Translations under genes and position numbers: made by a program
Shown: positions 1 through 6,116 of the stretch, one piece after another
Layout of the letters: each line of letters opens with the position of its first letter
Numbering within the stretch: the first letter of the stretch is position 1
From: Actinomycetota bacterium
GTDB lineage: Bacteria; Actinomycetota; Thermoleophilia; Gaiellales; Gaiellaceae
Assembly (NCBI GenBank): GCA_005883245.1
Contig: VAXT01000126.1
Coordinates: forward strand, 1-12,153
Direction of reading: 5' to 3'
Length of the DNA: 12,153 bases
The notes under the pieces: generated by a model
Databases searched by the model: none
Seen by the model: only the letters and a program-made list of their open reading frames with translations
What the model was told of the DNA's origin: nothing

Positions 1-712
1 GCTCGACGTCCTCTCGCGCGGCCTCGAGGTCGCGCTGACGGCGGTAGCACCGTGAGCGGTAGGCGAGGATGTTCGACCGAAGGAAGTCGCTCGGCAGCCC
101 CGATCCCTCGGCGATCGCGTAGGCCTCGTTGAAGAGACCGATCGCGGTCGAATTGCTCGAAAGCTTGTGTCGGCAAACACCGAGGCGGAAGAGAATCTCG
201 GCGCGGTCGAGTTCGGAGAACGGCTCGTGCTGGGTGACGGTGCGCGCGCGTGTGAGCAGGTCGAGCGCCTCGCGGAGCTCGCCCATGTGCATGCGCGACC
301 AGGCCTCGCCCGAGAGGAGACGAGCCTCGAGCTCGGCGGCGCCCGTCGCGGCCACGTCCGGACGGATCTGCTCGAACTCGGCGACGGCCTCTTCGTACCG
401 ATGCGCTTCGGCGAGCGCCTCTGCGCGCGTCAGCGTTGCCTCGACCCGTCCGCGCTCGTCCGTCGAGACGCCGTTCGCCAGGTAGCCGGGGTCGACGTCG
501 AGCCTGCTCGCGAGCCACGCGATCGTGTCGCCGGTCGGGCGGGTCTTGCCACGCTCGATCTGGCTGACGTACTCCTTGGAGAAGCGGTCGCCCGCGAGCT
601 CGCTCTGAGTCAGGCCTGCCGCCATCCGGAGCTGCCGCAGGCGTTCGCCGAGCCGAAGGGCTGCGGGCCGCGCTGCTTGCGCGACGGAGGTCGGGGGCGT
701 GGAACGGCTCAC
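1..712 (-). CDS. XRE-family HTH regulator with TPR-like C-terminal region (partial, cut at left edge)
   Basis: Translation leftward from a GTG at 712 gives 237 codons with no stop before the window edge. Residues about 21-78 form a classical Cro/C1-type helix-turn-helix (LGERLRQLRMAAGLTQSELA, then SKEYVSQIERGKTRPT). From about residue 90 on there are repeated amphipathic helix pairs typical of tetratricopeptide repeats (for example AEAHRYEEAVAEFEQI and GELREALDLLTRA). The start is fixed within a few codons: an in-frame TGA lies nine codons upstream, with no other ATG/GTG/TTG between. A weak purine stretch (GGAAG) precedes the GTG. XRE-TPR proteins are DNA-binding regulators whose repeats often sense a peptide or partner protein. 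The gene is divergent from the small unit at 816-1090, so that unit is an obvious target candidate. The HTH call is firm. The TPR call is by pattern only and the ligand is unknown. Confidence 0.88.
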   Translation of the reverse strand, partial: MSRSTPPTSVAQAARPAALRLGERLRQLRMAAGLTQSELAGDRFSKEYVSQIERGKTRPTGDTIAWLASRLDVDPGYLANGVSTDERGRVEATLTRAEALAEAHRYEEAVAEFEQIRPDVAATGAAELEARLLSGEAWSRMHMGELREALDLLTRARTVTQHEPFSELDRAEILFRLGVCRHKLSSNSTAIGLFNEAYAIAEGSGLPSDFLRSNILAYRSRCYRRQRDLEAAREDVE

Positions 713-815
713 GTGGCGGCTACTTCCACCGCACAGTCAAGCGCACGCTTCACCTTTTCGCAACCACCATAAGGGTGAGATCCCCCAAAAGGGTGGTATT
801 TACGGGAAAACACGG

Positions 816-858
816 GTCAAGTAGCCAAATGGGAAATCACTTGACTGAGCTACTTGAC
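816..858. repeat. Operator-like cluster: three ACTTGAC boxes, two forming a 10-bp inverted repeat
   Basis: The heptamer ACTTGAC occurs at 839-845 and 852-858 (same strand, 13 nt start to start) and inverted as GTCAAGT at 816-822. The outer copies extend to a perfect 10-bp inverted repeat, GTCAAGTAGC (816-825) and GCTACTTGAC (849-858). The last box overlaps the -35 element of the rightward promoter. A six-of-seven copy (GTCAAGC) lies at 736-742, nearer the XRE gene. This arrangement is what a dimeric or cooperative regulator site looks like. The XRE protein next door is the natural candidate, but binding is inferred. Confidence 0.6.
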
Positions 859-882
859 TTCCCGAGAAACCGGCTCTATTGT
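854..882 (+). promoter_or_regulatory. Sigma70-type promoter, TTGACT-17 nt-TATTGT
   Basis: A -35 element TTGACT (854-859) is separated by exactly 17 nt from a -10 element TATTGT (877-882), predicting a transcription start near 889. It is the best promoter match I found in the window and lies in an unusually A/T-rich stretch for this genome. The -35 overlaps an ACTTGAC box, so a protein bound there should block or modulate it. Confidence 0.65.
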
Positions 883-940
883 GAGATCCACCTCGCAGCG
901 ACGGCTCAACGCCAGACCGTCCCTGTGAGGAGTGCGCCAG

Positions 941-1099
941 ATGTGGCGACGAAAGGCCCGGAGGCATTGGCTGGGCCGCAGAGCCAACAGCCTCCGGGTC
1001 GTCGCCTCCCAGGCGCAGGGGTGGTGGGTTTTTCTCGCCGCTGAGGGAGGACCCCCGGGGCCGCAGCCGGGGGTCTCTCCCTTTCTCTCGCTTCCCTGA
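941..1099 (+). CDS. Candidate small protein of 52 aa, divergent from the XRE regulator
   Basis: An ATG at 941 sits 8 nt after a strong Shine-Dalgarno GAGGAG (927-932) and about 50 nt after the predicted transcription start. The frame encodes a very basic N-terminus (MWRRKARRHWLGRRANSLRV), then a Gln/Trp segment with a WW pair (QAQGWWVFLAAEGG), then a Gly/Pro-rich tail. The first 35 codons have mostly G/C third positions, like real genes here. The frame continues through the terminator hairpin at 1045-1084 and stops at 1099, which is unusual and counts against the full length. An overlapping frame starting at GTG 925 stops at 1044, just before the terminator, but lacks a Shine-Dalgarno. I do not recognise the family. 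It could be a peptide ligand, a small basic DNA- or membrane-binding protein, or not coding at all, with the transcript acting as RNA. Confidence 0.38.
   Translation: MWRRKARRHWLGRRANSLRVVASQAQGWWVFLAAEGGPPGPQPGVSPFLSLP
955..1000 (+). ncRNA. Very stable hairpin inside the small transcript
   Basis: CCCGGAGGC (957-965) pairs perfectly with GCCTCCGGG (990-998), extended by one G-C and one G-U pair to 955/1000. After a 1x2 internal loop, TTGGCT (967-972) pairs with AGCCAA (982-987) around a 9-nt loop (973-981). That is 17 pairs in 46 nt. It is followed by a smaller CGCCT-CCC-AGGCG hairpin (1003-1015). It lies wholly within the 52-codon frame, so it is either a structured mRNA element or evidence that the product is an RNA. 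It resembles no riboswitch class I can name. Confidence 0.45.
1045..1084 (+). terminator. Rho-independent terminator of the small unit
   Basis: GGGAG plus GACCCCCGG (1045-1058) pairs with CCGGGGGTC plus CTCCC (1067-1081). There is one bulged T (1076) and an 8-nt loop, giving a 14-bp GC stem, followed by TTTCTCTC. On the opposite strand no T-run follows, so the polarity fits the rightward transcript. Together with the promoter at 854-882 it defines a transcript of roughly 195 nt. Confidence 0.55.
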
Positions 1100-1218
1100 C
1101 CGCCAGCGGCTTCGCCGCCGGCTCGCGCCGCTGACCGCCTTCCTGCGAGCGGCCCGTGCGGCTCAGCACTGTTCCGCTCGCATACAGGCGCCCAGCGACG
1201 CGTCAGGAAACCGAGAGC
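1100..1218. other. Intergenic spacer with small GC repeats
   Basis: There is no plausible gene here. The direct repeat CTGACCGCC occurs at 1096-1104 and 1131-1139. Between them AGCGGC (1105-1110) can pair with either GCCGC (1114-1118) or GCCGCT (1127-1132). This may form a hairpin after the leftward tetR gene, but no T-run follows on that strand, so I do not call it a terminator. Confidence 0.4.
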
Positions 1219-1845
1219 TCAGATGTCGAGTGAGTCGGGGATGTCCGGCGTCTCCTCGATCCCGGTCATCCAGCGGCGGCGTTGCGTGACGATCGCCGGA
1301 AAGTCGTCGTGGATCAGGCCGCCGACGCGCCGGCCGACCGTCCCGAGCAGGCCGATCGCGAGAAAGATCCACGCCTCGGCGCTCGCGTCGCGGTCGGGAA
1401 AGATCCCCCCGGCCTCCTGGGAGCGGCGGATCACGTCCGTGACGTAGTCGTGCACCTCGCGCATCTGCTTGCGGAGGAACTTCCGGATGGCGGGGTCGTC
1501 GCTCGCCTCGGTCAGCGCCTGCACCCAGAGGTCCGCGCAGCGCACTTTCGGATCCTTCGCCTCGAAGTAGGCCTGGCCCATGGCGCCGACCCAGAGCCGG
1601 GGGTCGGGCTCGGCCTCGACGGCTGCATCCCACAGGAGCCGCAGGCGGCGCCAGGACTCCTCGAGGACGGCGAGGTAAAGGTCACGCTTCGACGCGAAAT
1701 GGCGGTAGAGGACCGGCTCGGTGACCCCGGCCAGACGAGCGATCTGAGCGGTCGTCGTCCCGCGATAGCTCCCGGTGGAGAAGATCCCGCAGGCGCAGTC
1801 GAGCACCGCCGCCTTGCGTTGCTCCGCGGGCAGCCGTATCGCCAT
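1219..1845 (-). CDS. TetR/AcrR-family transcriptional repressor
   Basis: The 208-aa product has the usual TetR length. Residues 10-56 carry the N-terminal TetR DNA-binding domain, with the recognition region TTAQIARLAGVTEPVLYRHF (31-50) followed by SKRDLY. The rest is the helical ligand-binding and dimerisation domain, with no family-specific motif I can read. The gene starts 3 nt after the stop of the MFS exporter gene, so the two are co-transcribed and the repressor most likely senses a substrate of that exporter. A purine-rich GAGGG near the end of the exporter gene can serve as its ribosome site. Autoregulation of the shared promoter is the family norm; a candidate operator is at 3301-3322. 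The ligand is unknown. Confidence 0.92.
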   Translation of the reverse strand: MAIRLPAEQRKAAVLDCACGIFSTGSYRGTTTAQIARLAGVTEPVLYRHFASKRDLYLAVLEESWRRLRLLWDAAVEAEPDPRLWVGAMGQAYFEAKDPKVRCADLWVQALTEASDDPAIRKFLRKQMREVHDYVTDVIRRSQEAGGIFPDRDASAEAWIFLAIGLLGTVGRRVGGLIHDDFPAIVTQRRRWMTGIEETPDIPDSLDI

Positions 1846-1848
1846 GGC

Positions 1849-3282
1849 CTATGCGCCCTCGAGCGCGGGCTGCGCTTCCGGATGCCGGATCTTGCGAACC
1901 GTGGCGACGGCGACGACGGCGCCGACGATCGCGATCGCAGCGGCGACGTGCAGGGCGTTGTGGTATCCGTCGACGAACTGGTCCGCGTACGCCGGGTTCG
2001 TCGGCCGAACGCTGACCGACGAGGCGACGATTGCGCCCATCAACGCGATCCCGAGCGAGCCCCCGACCTGCCGCATGCTGTTCAGGACCGCCGAGCCGAC
2101 CCCCGCCTTGTCGACGGGAACCGAGCCCATGGCCGCGGCCGTGGTCGGTGTCATCGCAAGCGACATCCCGAAGCCGCCGAGGATCAGGCCGGGGAGGATG
2201 TCCCAGAAGCTCGAGTCGACGCCCAGGGTCGAGAAGCTCAAGAGCGATCCACTCAGCAGGACGAGCCCCGCGCCCATCAGCCAGCGCGATCCGATCTTGT
2301 CCGAGAACCGGCCGGCCAGCGGCGCGACGAACACGATCAGGACGGTCATCGGCAGGAACGTCGCTCCCGTCTGGATCGGCGAGTAGTGGAGGATCTGGCC
2401 GAGGAAGAGGGAGTTGAAGAAGAACACGCCGAACATGGCGAGCGCGACAAGCAGCATGGTCACGTTCGCGCCGGCGAAAGTCGAGTTCTTGAACAGCGAG
2501 AGGTCGAGCATCGGCACGCGCTGGTGCAGCTCGAGCAGGACGAAGGTCGCAAGCCCGACGGCGGCCACCGCGAAGCTCGCGAGGATCCGGGCCGAGCTCC
2601 AGCCATAGTTGTTCCCCTCGATCAGTGCGTAGGTGAGACCGAAGAGCCCGACCGCCGACGAGATCAGCCCCGGAAGGTCGAGCCGCTGCTCCTCGGATTC
2701 GTCACGCGTCTCGTCGATGAAGAGGCGCGAGACGATGATGCCCGCGATGCCGACGGGGACGTTGATGAAGAAGATCCAGCTCCAGTTGATCTGCTCCGTG
2801 AGGATGCCGCCGATGAGCGGGCCGATCGCGAGCGCCATCGCCGACACGCCGACCCAGATCCCGATCGCCGTTCCGCGCTGCCGTGGCGGGAAGGTCGCGG
2901 TGATGATCGAGAGCGTCGCTGGGTTCATCAGCGCCGCGCCGACGCCCTGGACGACCCGGGCGCCGATCAGGAACGCCGCACCGGTCGCGAGGCCGCACGC
3001 GAGCGAGGAGGCCGTGAAGATCGTCAGGCCGACGATGAAGATCAGCCGCCGGCCGAGCATGTCCGCGAGCTTGCCGCCGGTGAGCATGAGCACCGCGAAG
3101 GTCAGGGCGTAGCCGTTGACCACCCACTCGAGCTCGGACTGTGAGATGTGCAGGTCGCTCTGGATCGACGACAGCGCGACGAACACCACCGTGTTGTCGA
3201 GCATGATCATGAACAGCCCGAAGGCAACCGCCCCCAGCGTCCACCACTTCCGGTTCTCCTCTGCGAAGATTCGTGCTCGCAT
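1849..3282 (-). CDS. MFS multidrug exporter, DHA2 (EmrB/QacA-like) 14-TM family
   Basis: The 477-aa polytopic protein begins with a short cytoplasmic tail and a first helix ending in LDNTVVFVALSSI (28-40), the DHA2 form of motif D1. Motif A GGKLADMLGRR (69-79) lies between TM2 and TM3, motif B around GARVVQGVGAALMNP (107-121), and the antiporter motif C at AIGPLIGGIL (152-161). The remaining hydrophobic segments and length fit 14 helices. Known members are proton-driven exporters of drugs, dyes or antibiotics in the cytoplasmic membrane. The ATG has a good ribosome site (GAGGGAAGG) a few bases upstream. It is the first gene of a two-gene operon with the TetR repressor. The substrate cannot be read from sequence. 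Intact, with no frameshift seen. Confidence 0.95.
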   Translation of the reverse strand: MRARIFAEENRKWWTLGAVAFGLFMIMLDNTVVFVALSSIQSDLHISQSELEWVVNGYALTFAVLMLTGGKLADMLGRRLIFIVGLTIFTASSLACGLATGAAFLIGARVVQGVGAALMNPATLSIITATFPPRQRGTAIGIWVGVSAMALAIGPLIGGILTEQINWSWIFFINVPVGIAGIIVSRLFIDETRDESEEQRLDLPGLISSAVGLFGLTYALIEGNNYGWSSARILASFAVAAVGLATFVLLELHQRVPMLDLSLFKNSTFAGANVTMLLVALAMFGVFFFNSLFLGQILHYSPIQTGATFLPMTVLIVFVAPLAGRFSDKIGSRWLMGAGLVLLSGSLLSFSTLGVDSSFWDILPGLILGGFGMSLAMTPTTAAAMGSVPVDKAGVGSAVLNSMRQVGGSLGIALMGAIVASSVSVRPTNPAYADQFVDGYHNALHVAAAIAIVGAVVAVATVRKIRHPEAQPALEGA

Positions 3283-3300
3283 GACCGCCTTCCCTCGAGT

Positions 3301-3322
3301 GGTTAGCGGCGACTAAGTTACC
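3301..3322. promoter_or_regulatory. Candidate TetR operator upstream of the exporter gene
   Basis: The 22-bp stretch has TTAG and CTAA (3303-3306 and 3313-3316) as inverted arms around CGGCGA, bracketed by GGT and ACC. It lies about 20-40 nt upstream of the exporter ATG and also upstream of the rightward genes at 3332 and 3446. Position and partial dyad symmetry fit a TetR site, but the symmetry is imperfect. Confidence 0.3.
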
Positions 3323-3331
3323 AAAGAGCTC

Positions 3332-3436
3332 ATGGCGCAGGCAGCGACCAAATTCGTCTGGGAGCCCGATCGAGGCGCCGACTCGGCGGCGCCGACCATA
3401 AGAGGCCGTGCCGGCTTTGCCGGCGGGGCCGATTAA
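3332..3436 (+). pseudogene. 34-codon in-frame duplicate of the acyl-CoA ligase N-terminus (relic or leader ORF)
   Basis: ATG at 3332 opens a 34-codon frame ending with TAA at 3434-3436, 9 nt before the ligase ATG and in the same reading frame. Its residues 7-13 (KFVWEPD) match residues 6-12 of the ligase (RFIWEPD), 111 nt downstream, and the DNA is also similar there (TCTGGGAGCC in both). The rest (GADSAAPTIRG and on) does not match the ligase and includes the hairpin at 3404-3430. It is either the scar of a lost tandem paralogue, a duplication of the 5' end, or a translated leader coupled to the ligase. Only a weak purine stretch precedes its ATG. Confidence 0.45.
3404..3430 (+). repeat. GC hairpin upstream of the acyl-CoA ligase
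   Basis: GCCGGC (3410-3415) pairs with GCCGGC (3419-3424) around a TTT loop, with outer GGCC arms (3404-3407 and 3427-3430) after a 2x2 internal loop. It lies 15 nt before the ligase start and could influence initiation or be a small dispersed repeat. No T-run follows, so it is not a typical terminator. Confidence 0.4.
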
Positions 3437-3439
3437 CTT
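3434..3439 (+). promoter_or_regulatory. Possible -10 element for a leaderless ligase transcript (TAACTT)
   Basis: TAACTT fits TAnnnT and ends 6 nt before the A of the ligase ATG. This spacing would place the transcription start at or next to the start codon. No Shine-Dalgarno is present before that ATG, which fits leaderless translation. No convincing -35 is seen. Confidence 0.35.
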
Positions 3440-3445
3440 CGCGTT

Positions 3446-5329
3446 ATGCGTACGGCGTCACGCTTTATCTGGGAGCCGGACGAAGCCACCCTCGAGCGCG
3501 CGAACGTCGTGCGCCTGATGCGCAAGCACAACTTCGACGACTACTGGGCGCTCGTCGAGCGCTCGCACGAGGACCCGGACTGGTTCTGGCCGGCGGCGAT
3601 CGAGGACATGGGGCTGGAGTTCTCGCGCTCATGGGATCAGGTCGTCGACCTCTCGCGTGGGCCGGAGTGGGCCACCTGGTTCACCGGCGGGAAGGTGAAC
3701 GTGGCCTGGAACTGCGTCCATCGCTGGGCCGAGCGCCGGCCGGATGCGGTGGCGTCGGTCGGGCTCGGGGAGGACGGTTCGCGGCGCGAGCAGACGTTCG
3801 CGGAGCTGTCGCGCGAGGTGACCCGCCTGGCCGAGGCGCTCGTCGAGTTCGGGGTCGGCGCTGGGGACCGGGTCGCGATCTTCCTGCCGATGTCGCCGGA
3901 GGTGCCGGTCGCGTCGCATGCGTGCGCGCACATCGGCGCCGTGCAGGTGCCGATCTTCTCCGGCTTCGCGGCACCGGCGGTGGCCCAGCGGCTACAGGCG
4001 TCGGAGGCGAAGGTGGCGATCACGGCGCGCTCGTCGATGCGCCGCGGGCGAGAGGTGCCCATGCTCGAGATCCTCGAGGAGGCGCGGCGCGAGGCGCCGA
4101 GCGTGGAGCACGTCCTCGTCGCGCCGTGGGACGAGCTCGTCGCGGACTCGCTCGGAGAGCTGCCGCCCGCGGAGCTCGACTCCGAGGCCCCCTACCTCCT
4201 CACGTACACGTCCGGGACGACCGGGACGCCGAAGGGCGTCGTCCACGTCCAGGGTGGCTTCCTCGTCTCGATTGCGCGCGAGGTCTGCTACCAGGCCGAC
4301 GCAGGGCCCGACGACCGGATCCACTTCGTGACCGACATGGGCTGGATCATGGGCCCGTGGACCGTCGTCGGGGGGCATGCGATGGGCTCGACGCTCGTCT
4401 TTGCCGAGGGCGCGCCCGACTGGCCGGCCGACCGGCTGTGGAGGCTGATCGAGTCGGAGCAGGTATCGGTGCTCGGTATCTCCCCCACGCTCACCCGCGC
4501 TCTGATCCCGCAGGGGGAGCCGCAGACGGACCTCTCGTCGCTCCGGACGATCGTCACCACCGGCGAGCCGTGGAACCCCGAGCCGTATCGCTGGCTCTTC
4601 GAGGAGGTCGGCGGCGGGCGCTGCCCGATCATCAACTGCTCGGGCGGGACCGAGGTCGGGGCGTGCTTCCTGTCGCCGACGCCGGCCATCCCGATCAAGG
4701 CCTGCTCGCTCGGGGGCCCTGCGCTCGGGATGGCAATGGACGTCGTCGACTCGGAGGGCAACTCCGTGCGCGGCGAGGTCGGCGAGCTCGTCTGCCGCAA
4801 GCCGTTCCCCGGGATGACGCGAGGCTTCTGGCGCGACCCCGAGCGGTACTTGGACACCTACTGGCGGCGTTTCCCCGGCATCTGGACGCACGGCGATTGG
4901 GCGTCCGTCGACGAGGACGGCTACTGGTTCCTGCACGGGCGCTCCGACGACACGCTGAACATCGCCGGCAAGCGGGTCGGCCCCGCGGAGCTCGAGTCGG
5001 CCGCTGTCGGTCACCCGGCGGTGGCCGAGGCGGCCGCGATCGGCGTCCCGCACGAGGTGAAGGGCGAGGTGGCGTGGATCTTCTGCGTCCCGACCCCGGG
5101 GGCGCAGGCGGACGATGCGCTCGCAGCCGAGGTCGCCGCCGAGGTCACGGGCGAACTGGGCAAGGCGTTCAAGCCTGACCGCGTGATCTTCGTCTCCGCT
5201 TTGCCGAAGACGCGCAGCGCCAAGATCGTCCGGCGGGCCGTTCGGGCCCAGGCGCTCGGCGCCGACCCGGGCGACCTTTCGTCCCTGGAAAACCCCGAAT
5301 CGCTGGAGGAGATCGCGAATGCCGTCTGA
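3446..5329 (+). CDS. AMP-forming acyl-CoA synthetase, acetyl-CoA synthetase-like
   Basis: The 627-aa enzyme has the ANL-superfamily layout. It would activate a carboxylate with ATP to an acyl-adenylate and then form the CoA thioester in the cytoplasm. The N-terminal cap (about 14-80, with DYWALVERSHEDPDWFW) is of the acetyl-CoA-synthetase type. The P-loop is TSGTTGTPKG (255-264). The middle has DMGWIMGPW, then NCSGGTEVGA as the A5 motif, then THGDWASVDEDGYWFLHGRSDD and the hinge region. The C-terminal catalytic lysine is K593 in KTRSAKIVRR. Acetate-specific enzymes carry a WWQTE-type A5 motif whose Trp limits the pocket; here that Trp is replaced by GG, so the substrate may be larger than acetate. 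Length is slightly below the usual 640-660. Its 3' end overlaps the dehydrogenase gene by 11 nt. The start is supported by conservation of the cap but has no Shine-Dalgarno. Confidence 0.9.
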   Translation: MRTASRFIWEPDEATLERANVVRLMRKHNFDDYWALVERSHEDPDWFWPAAIEDMGLEFSRSWDQVVDLSRGPEWATWFTGGKVNVAWNCVHRWAERRPDAVASVGLGEDGSRREQTFAELSREVTRLAEALVEFGVGAGDRVAIFLPMSPEVPVASHACAHIGAVQVPIFSGFAAPAVAQRLQASEAKVAITARSSMRRGREVPMLEILEEARREAPSVEHVLVAPWDELVADSLGELPPAELDSEAPYLLTYTSGTTGTPKGVVHVQGGFLVSIAREVCYQADAGPDDRIHFVTDMGWIMGPWTVVGGHAMGSTLVFAEGAPDWPADRLWRLIESEQVSVLGISPTLTRALIPQGEPQTDLSSLRTIVTTGEPWNPEPYRWLFEEVGGGRCPIINCSGGTEVGACFLSPTPAIPIKACSLGGPALGMAMDVVDSEGNSVRGEVGELVCRKPFPGMTRGFWRDPERYLDTYWRRFPGIWTHGDWASVDEDGYWFLHGRSDDTLNIAGKRVGPAELESAAVGHPAVAEAAAIGVPHEVKGEVAWIFCVPTPGAQADDALAAEVAAEVTGELGKAFKPDRVIFVSALPKTRSAKIVRRAVRAQALGADPGDLSSLENPESLEEIANAV

Positions 5330-6062
5330 ACGCGGAACAGCCCTGGTCACAGGCGGTGGGCGCGGGATCGGCGCCGGCATTGCGCGCGAGCTCGCGGACG
5401 ACGGTTGGTCGGTCGTCGTCGCGGCCCGGAGCCGAGACGAGATCGACGCCGTCGCGGACGAGATCGGAGGCCGGGCGATCGAGCTGGACGTCTCGGATCG
5501 CGAAGCCGTGGAGCGCGCCGTCGCCGAAGCAGGCGACGTCGAGCTGCTCGTGGCGAACGCCGGCGTCCCCGGCCCGGACGGCGCGACCTGGGAGATCGAT
5601 CCAGCTGACTGGTGGCACGTCCATGAGATCAACGTGCTCGGCGTGCACCTCTGCTGCAGAACGGTGATCCCGGGCATGCTCGAGCGCGGCAACGGCCGCA
5701 TCGTGATCACGGCCAGCGGAGCCGCGTACCTCCCCGGCTCGAGTAGCACCGCCTACCCGGCGAGCAAGGCGGCCGTCGCGCGTTACGGCGAGACACTCGC
5801 CAATGAGCTGCGCGGGCGGATCCCGGTCTTCTTCTTCAGCCCGGGCCTCGTGAAGACGGCGATGACCGGCCACGCGGGCGACGACCTGCCGTGGACGCCG
5901 CCGGAGCTGGCTCCGCGCCTCGTGCGTGTGCTCGCCTCGGGCCGGGCCGACGCGCTCGCGGGACGGTACATCCACGCGGAACACGACGACATCGACGATC
6001 TGATCGCGCGTGCGGACGAGATCGAGACCAACGACCTGAACGCGATCCGTCTACAGCGCTGA
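5319..6062 (+). CDS. Short-chain dehydrogenase/reductase (classical SDR)
   Basis: The 247-aa protein is typical in length for classical SDRs. The cofactor motif TGGGRGIG is at 11-18, the structural NAG at 80-82, and the catalytic residues are Ser133 (ITASGAAY), Tyr146 and Lys150 (YPASK). It catalyses NAD(P)-dependent oxidation or reduction of an alcohol/carbonyl, substrate unknown; FabG-like 3-oxoacyl reduction would fit the neighbour. The residue after the first strand is Arg (AARS), which in this family tends to favour NADPH. The ATG lies inside the end of the ligase gene (11-nt overlap) with a strong GGAGGAG (5305-5311) about 7 nt upstream, so the two are translationally coupled and probably serve one pathway. 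Confidence 0.92.
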   Translation: MPSERGTALVTGGGRGIGAGIARELADDGWSVVVAARSRDEIDAVADEIGGRAIELDVSDREAVERAVAEAGDVELLVANAGVPGPDGATWEIDPADWWHVHEINVLGVHLCCRTVIPGMLERGNGRIVITASGAAYLPGSSSTAYPASKAAVARYGETLANELRGRIPVFFFSPGLVKTAMTGHAGDDLPWTPPELAPRLVRVLASGRADALAGRYIHAEHDDIDDLIARADEIETNDLNAIRLQR

Positions 6063-6077
6063 CGGCGCTTTCGCCGT
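6062..6077 (+). repeat. Short hairpin at the end of the SDR gene
   Basis: ACGGCG (6062-6067) pairs with CGCCGT (6072-6077) around CTTT, directly at the SDR stop. No T-run follows, so it is at best a weak pause or transcript-end signal. Confidence 0.35.
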
Positions 6078-6085
6078 TGGCGGTA

Positions 6086-6108
6086 GACTGTGTTTTAGAC
6101 TCACAGTC
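6086..6108. promoter_or_regulatory. Inverted repeat just upstream of nadE, candidate operator
   Basis: GACTGTG (6086-6092) and CACAGTC (6102-6108) are perfect 7-bp arms around a 9-nt centre. A direct repeat of TAGACT (6084-6089 and 6096-6101) overlaps it. The element ends 8 nt before the nadE ATG, where no Shine-Dalgarno is visible. It could be the site of an NAD-biosynthesis regulator or a 5' hairpin. I could not match it to a known NrtR or NiaR motif from memory. Confidence 0.4.
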
Positions 6109-6116
6109 GAAAACCT

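Noticed and set aside
167..772. A 201-codon plus-strand frame opposite the XRE gene
   Set aside because: The opposite strand has a clear HTH and helical repeats. This frame has only a shadow composition and runs through the promoter region.
713..1090. Known riboswitch, or a leader attenuating a downstream operon
   Set aside because: No plus-strand gene follows; the next genes are on the minus strand, so the unit stands alone. No known riboswitch core was recognised.
1105..1132. Terminator for the leftward tetR gene
   Set aside because: The hairpin is possible, but no T-run follows on the minus strand and alternative pairings compete.
1282..3144. A 620-codon open frame on the plus strand, antisense to the MFS and TetR genes
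   Set aside because: It is Arg/Asp/Ala-rich with no domain, as expected opposite high-GC genes. The minus-strand frames carry complete MFS and TetR motifs.
3992..5749. A 585-codon open frame on the minus strand opposite the ligase and SDR genes
   Set aside because: Composition is that of antisense high-GC sequence and no motif is visible. The sense frames carry intact ANL and SDR signatures.
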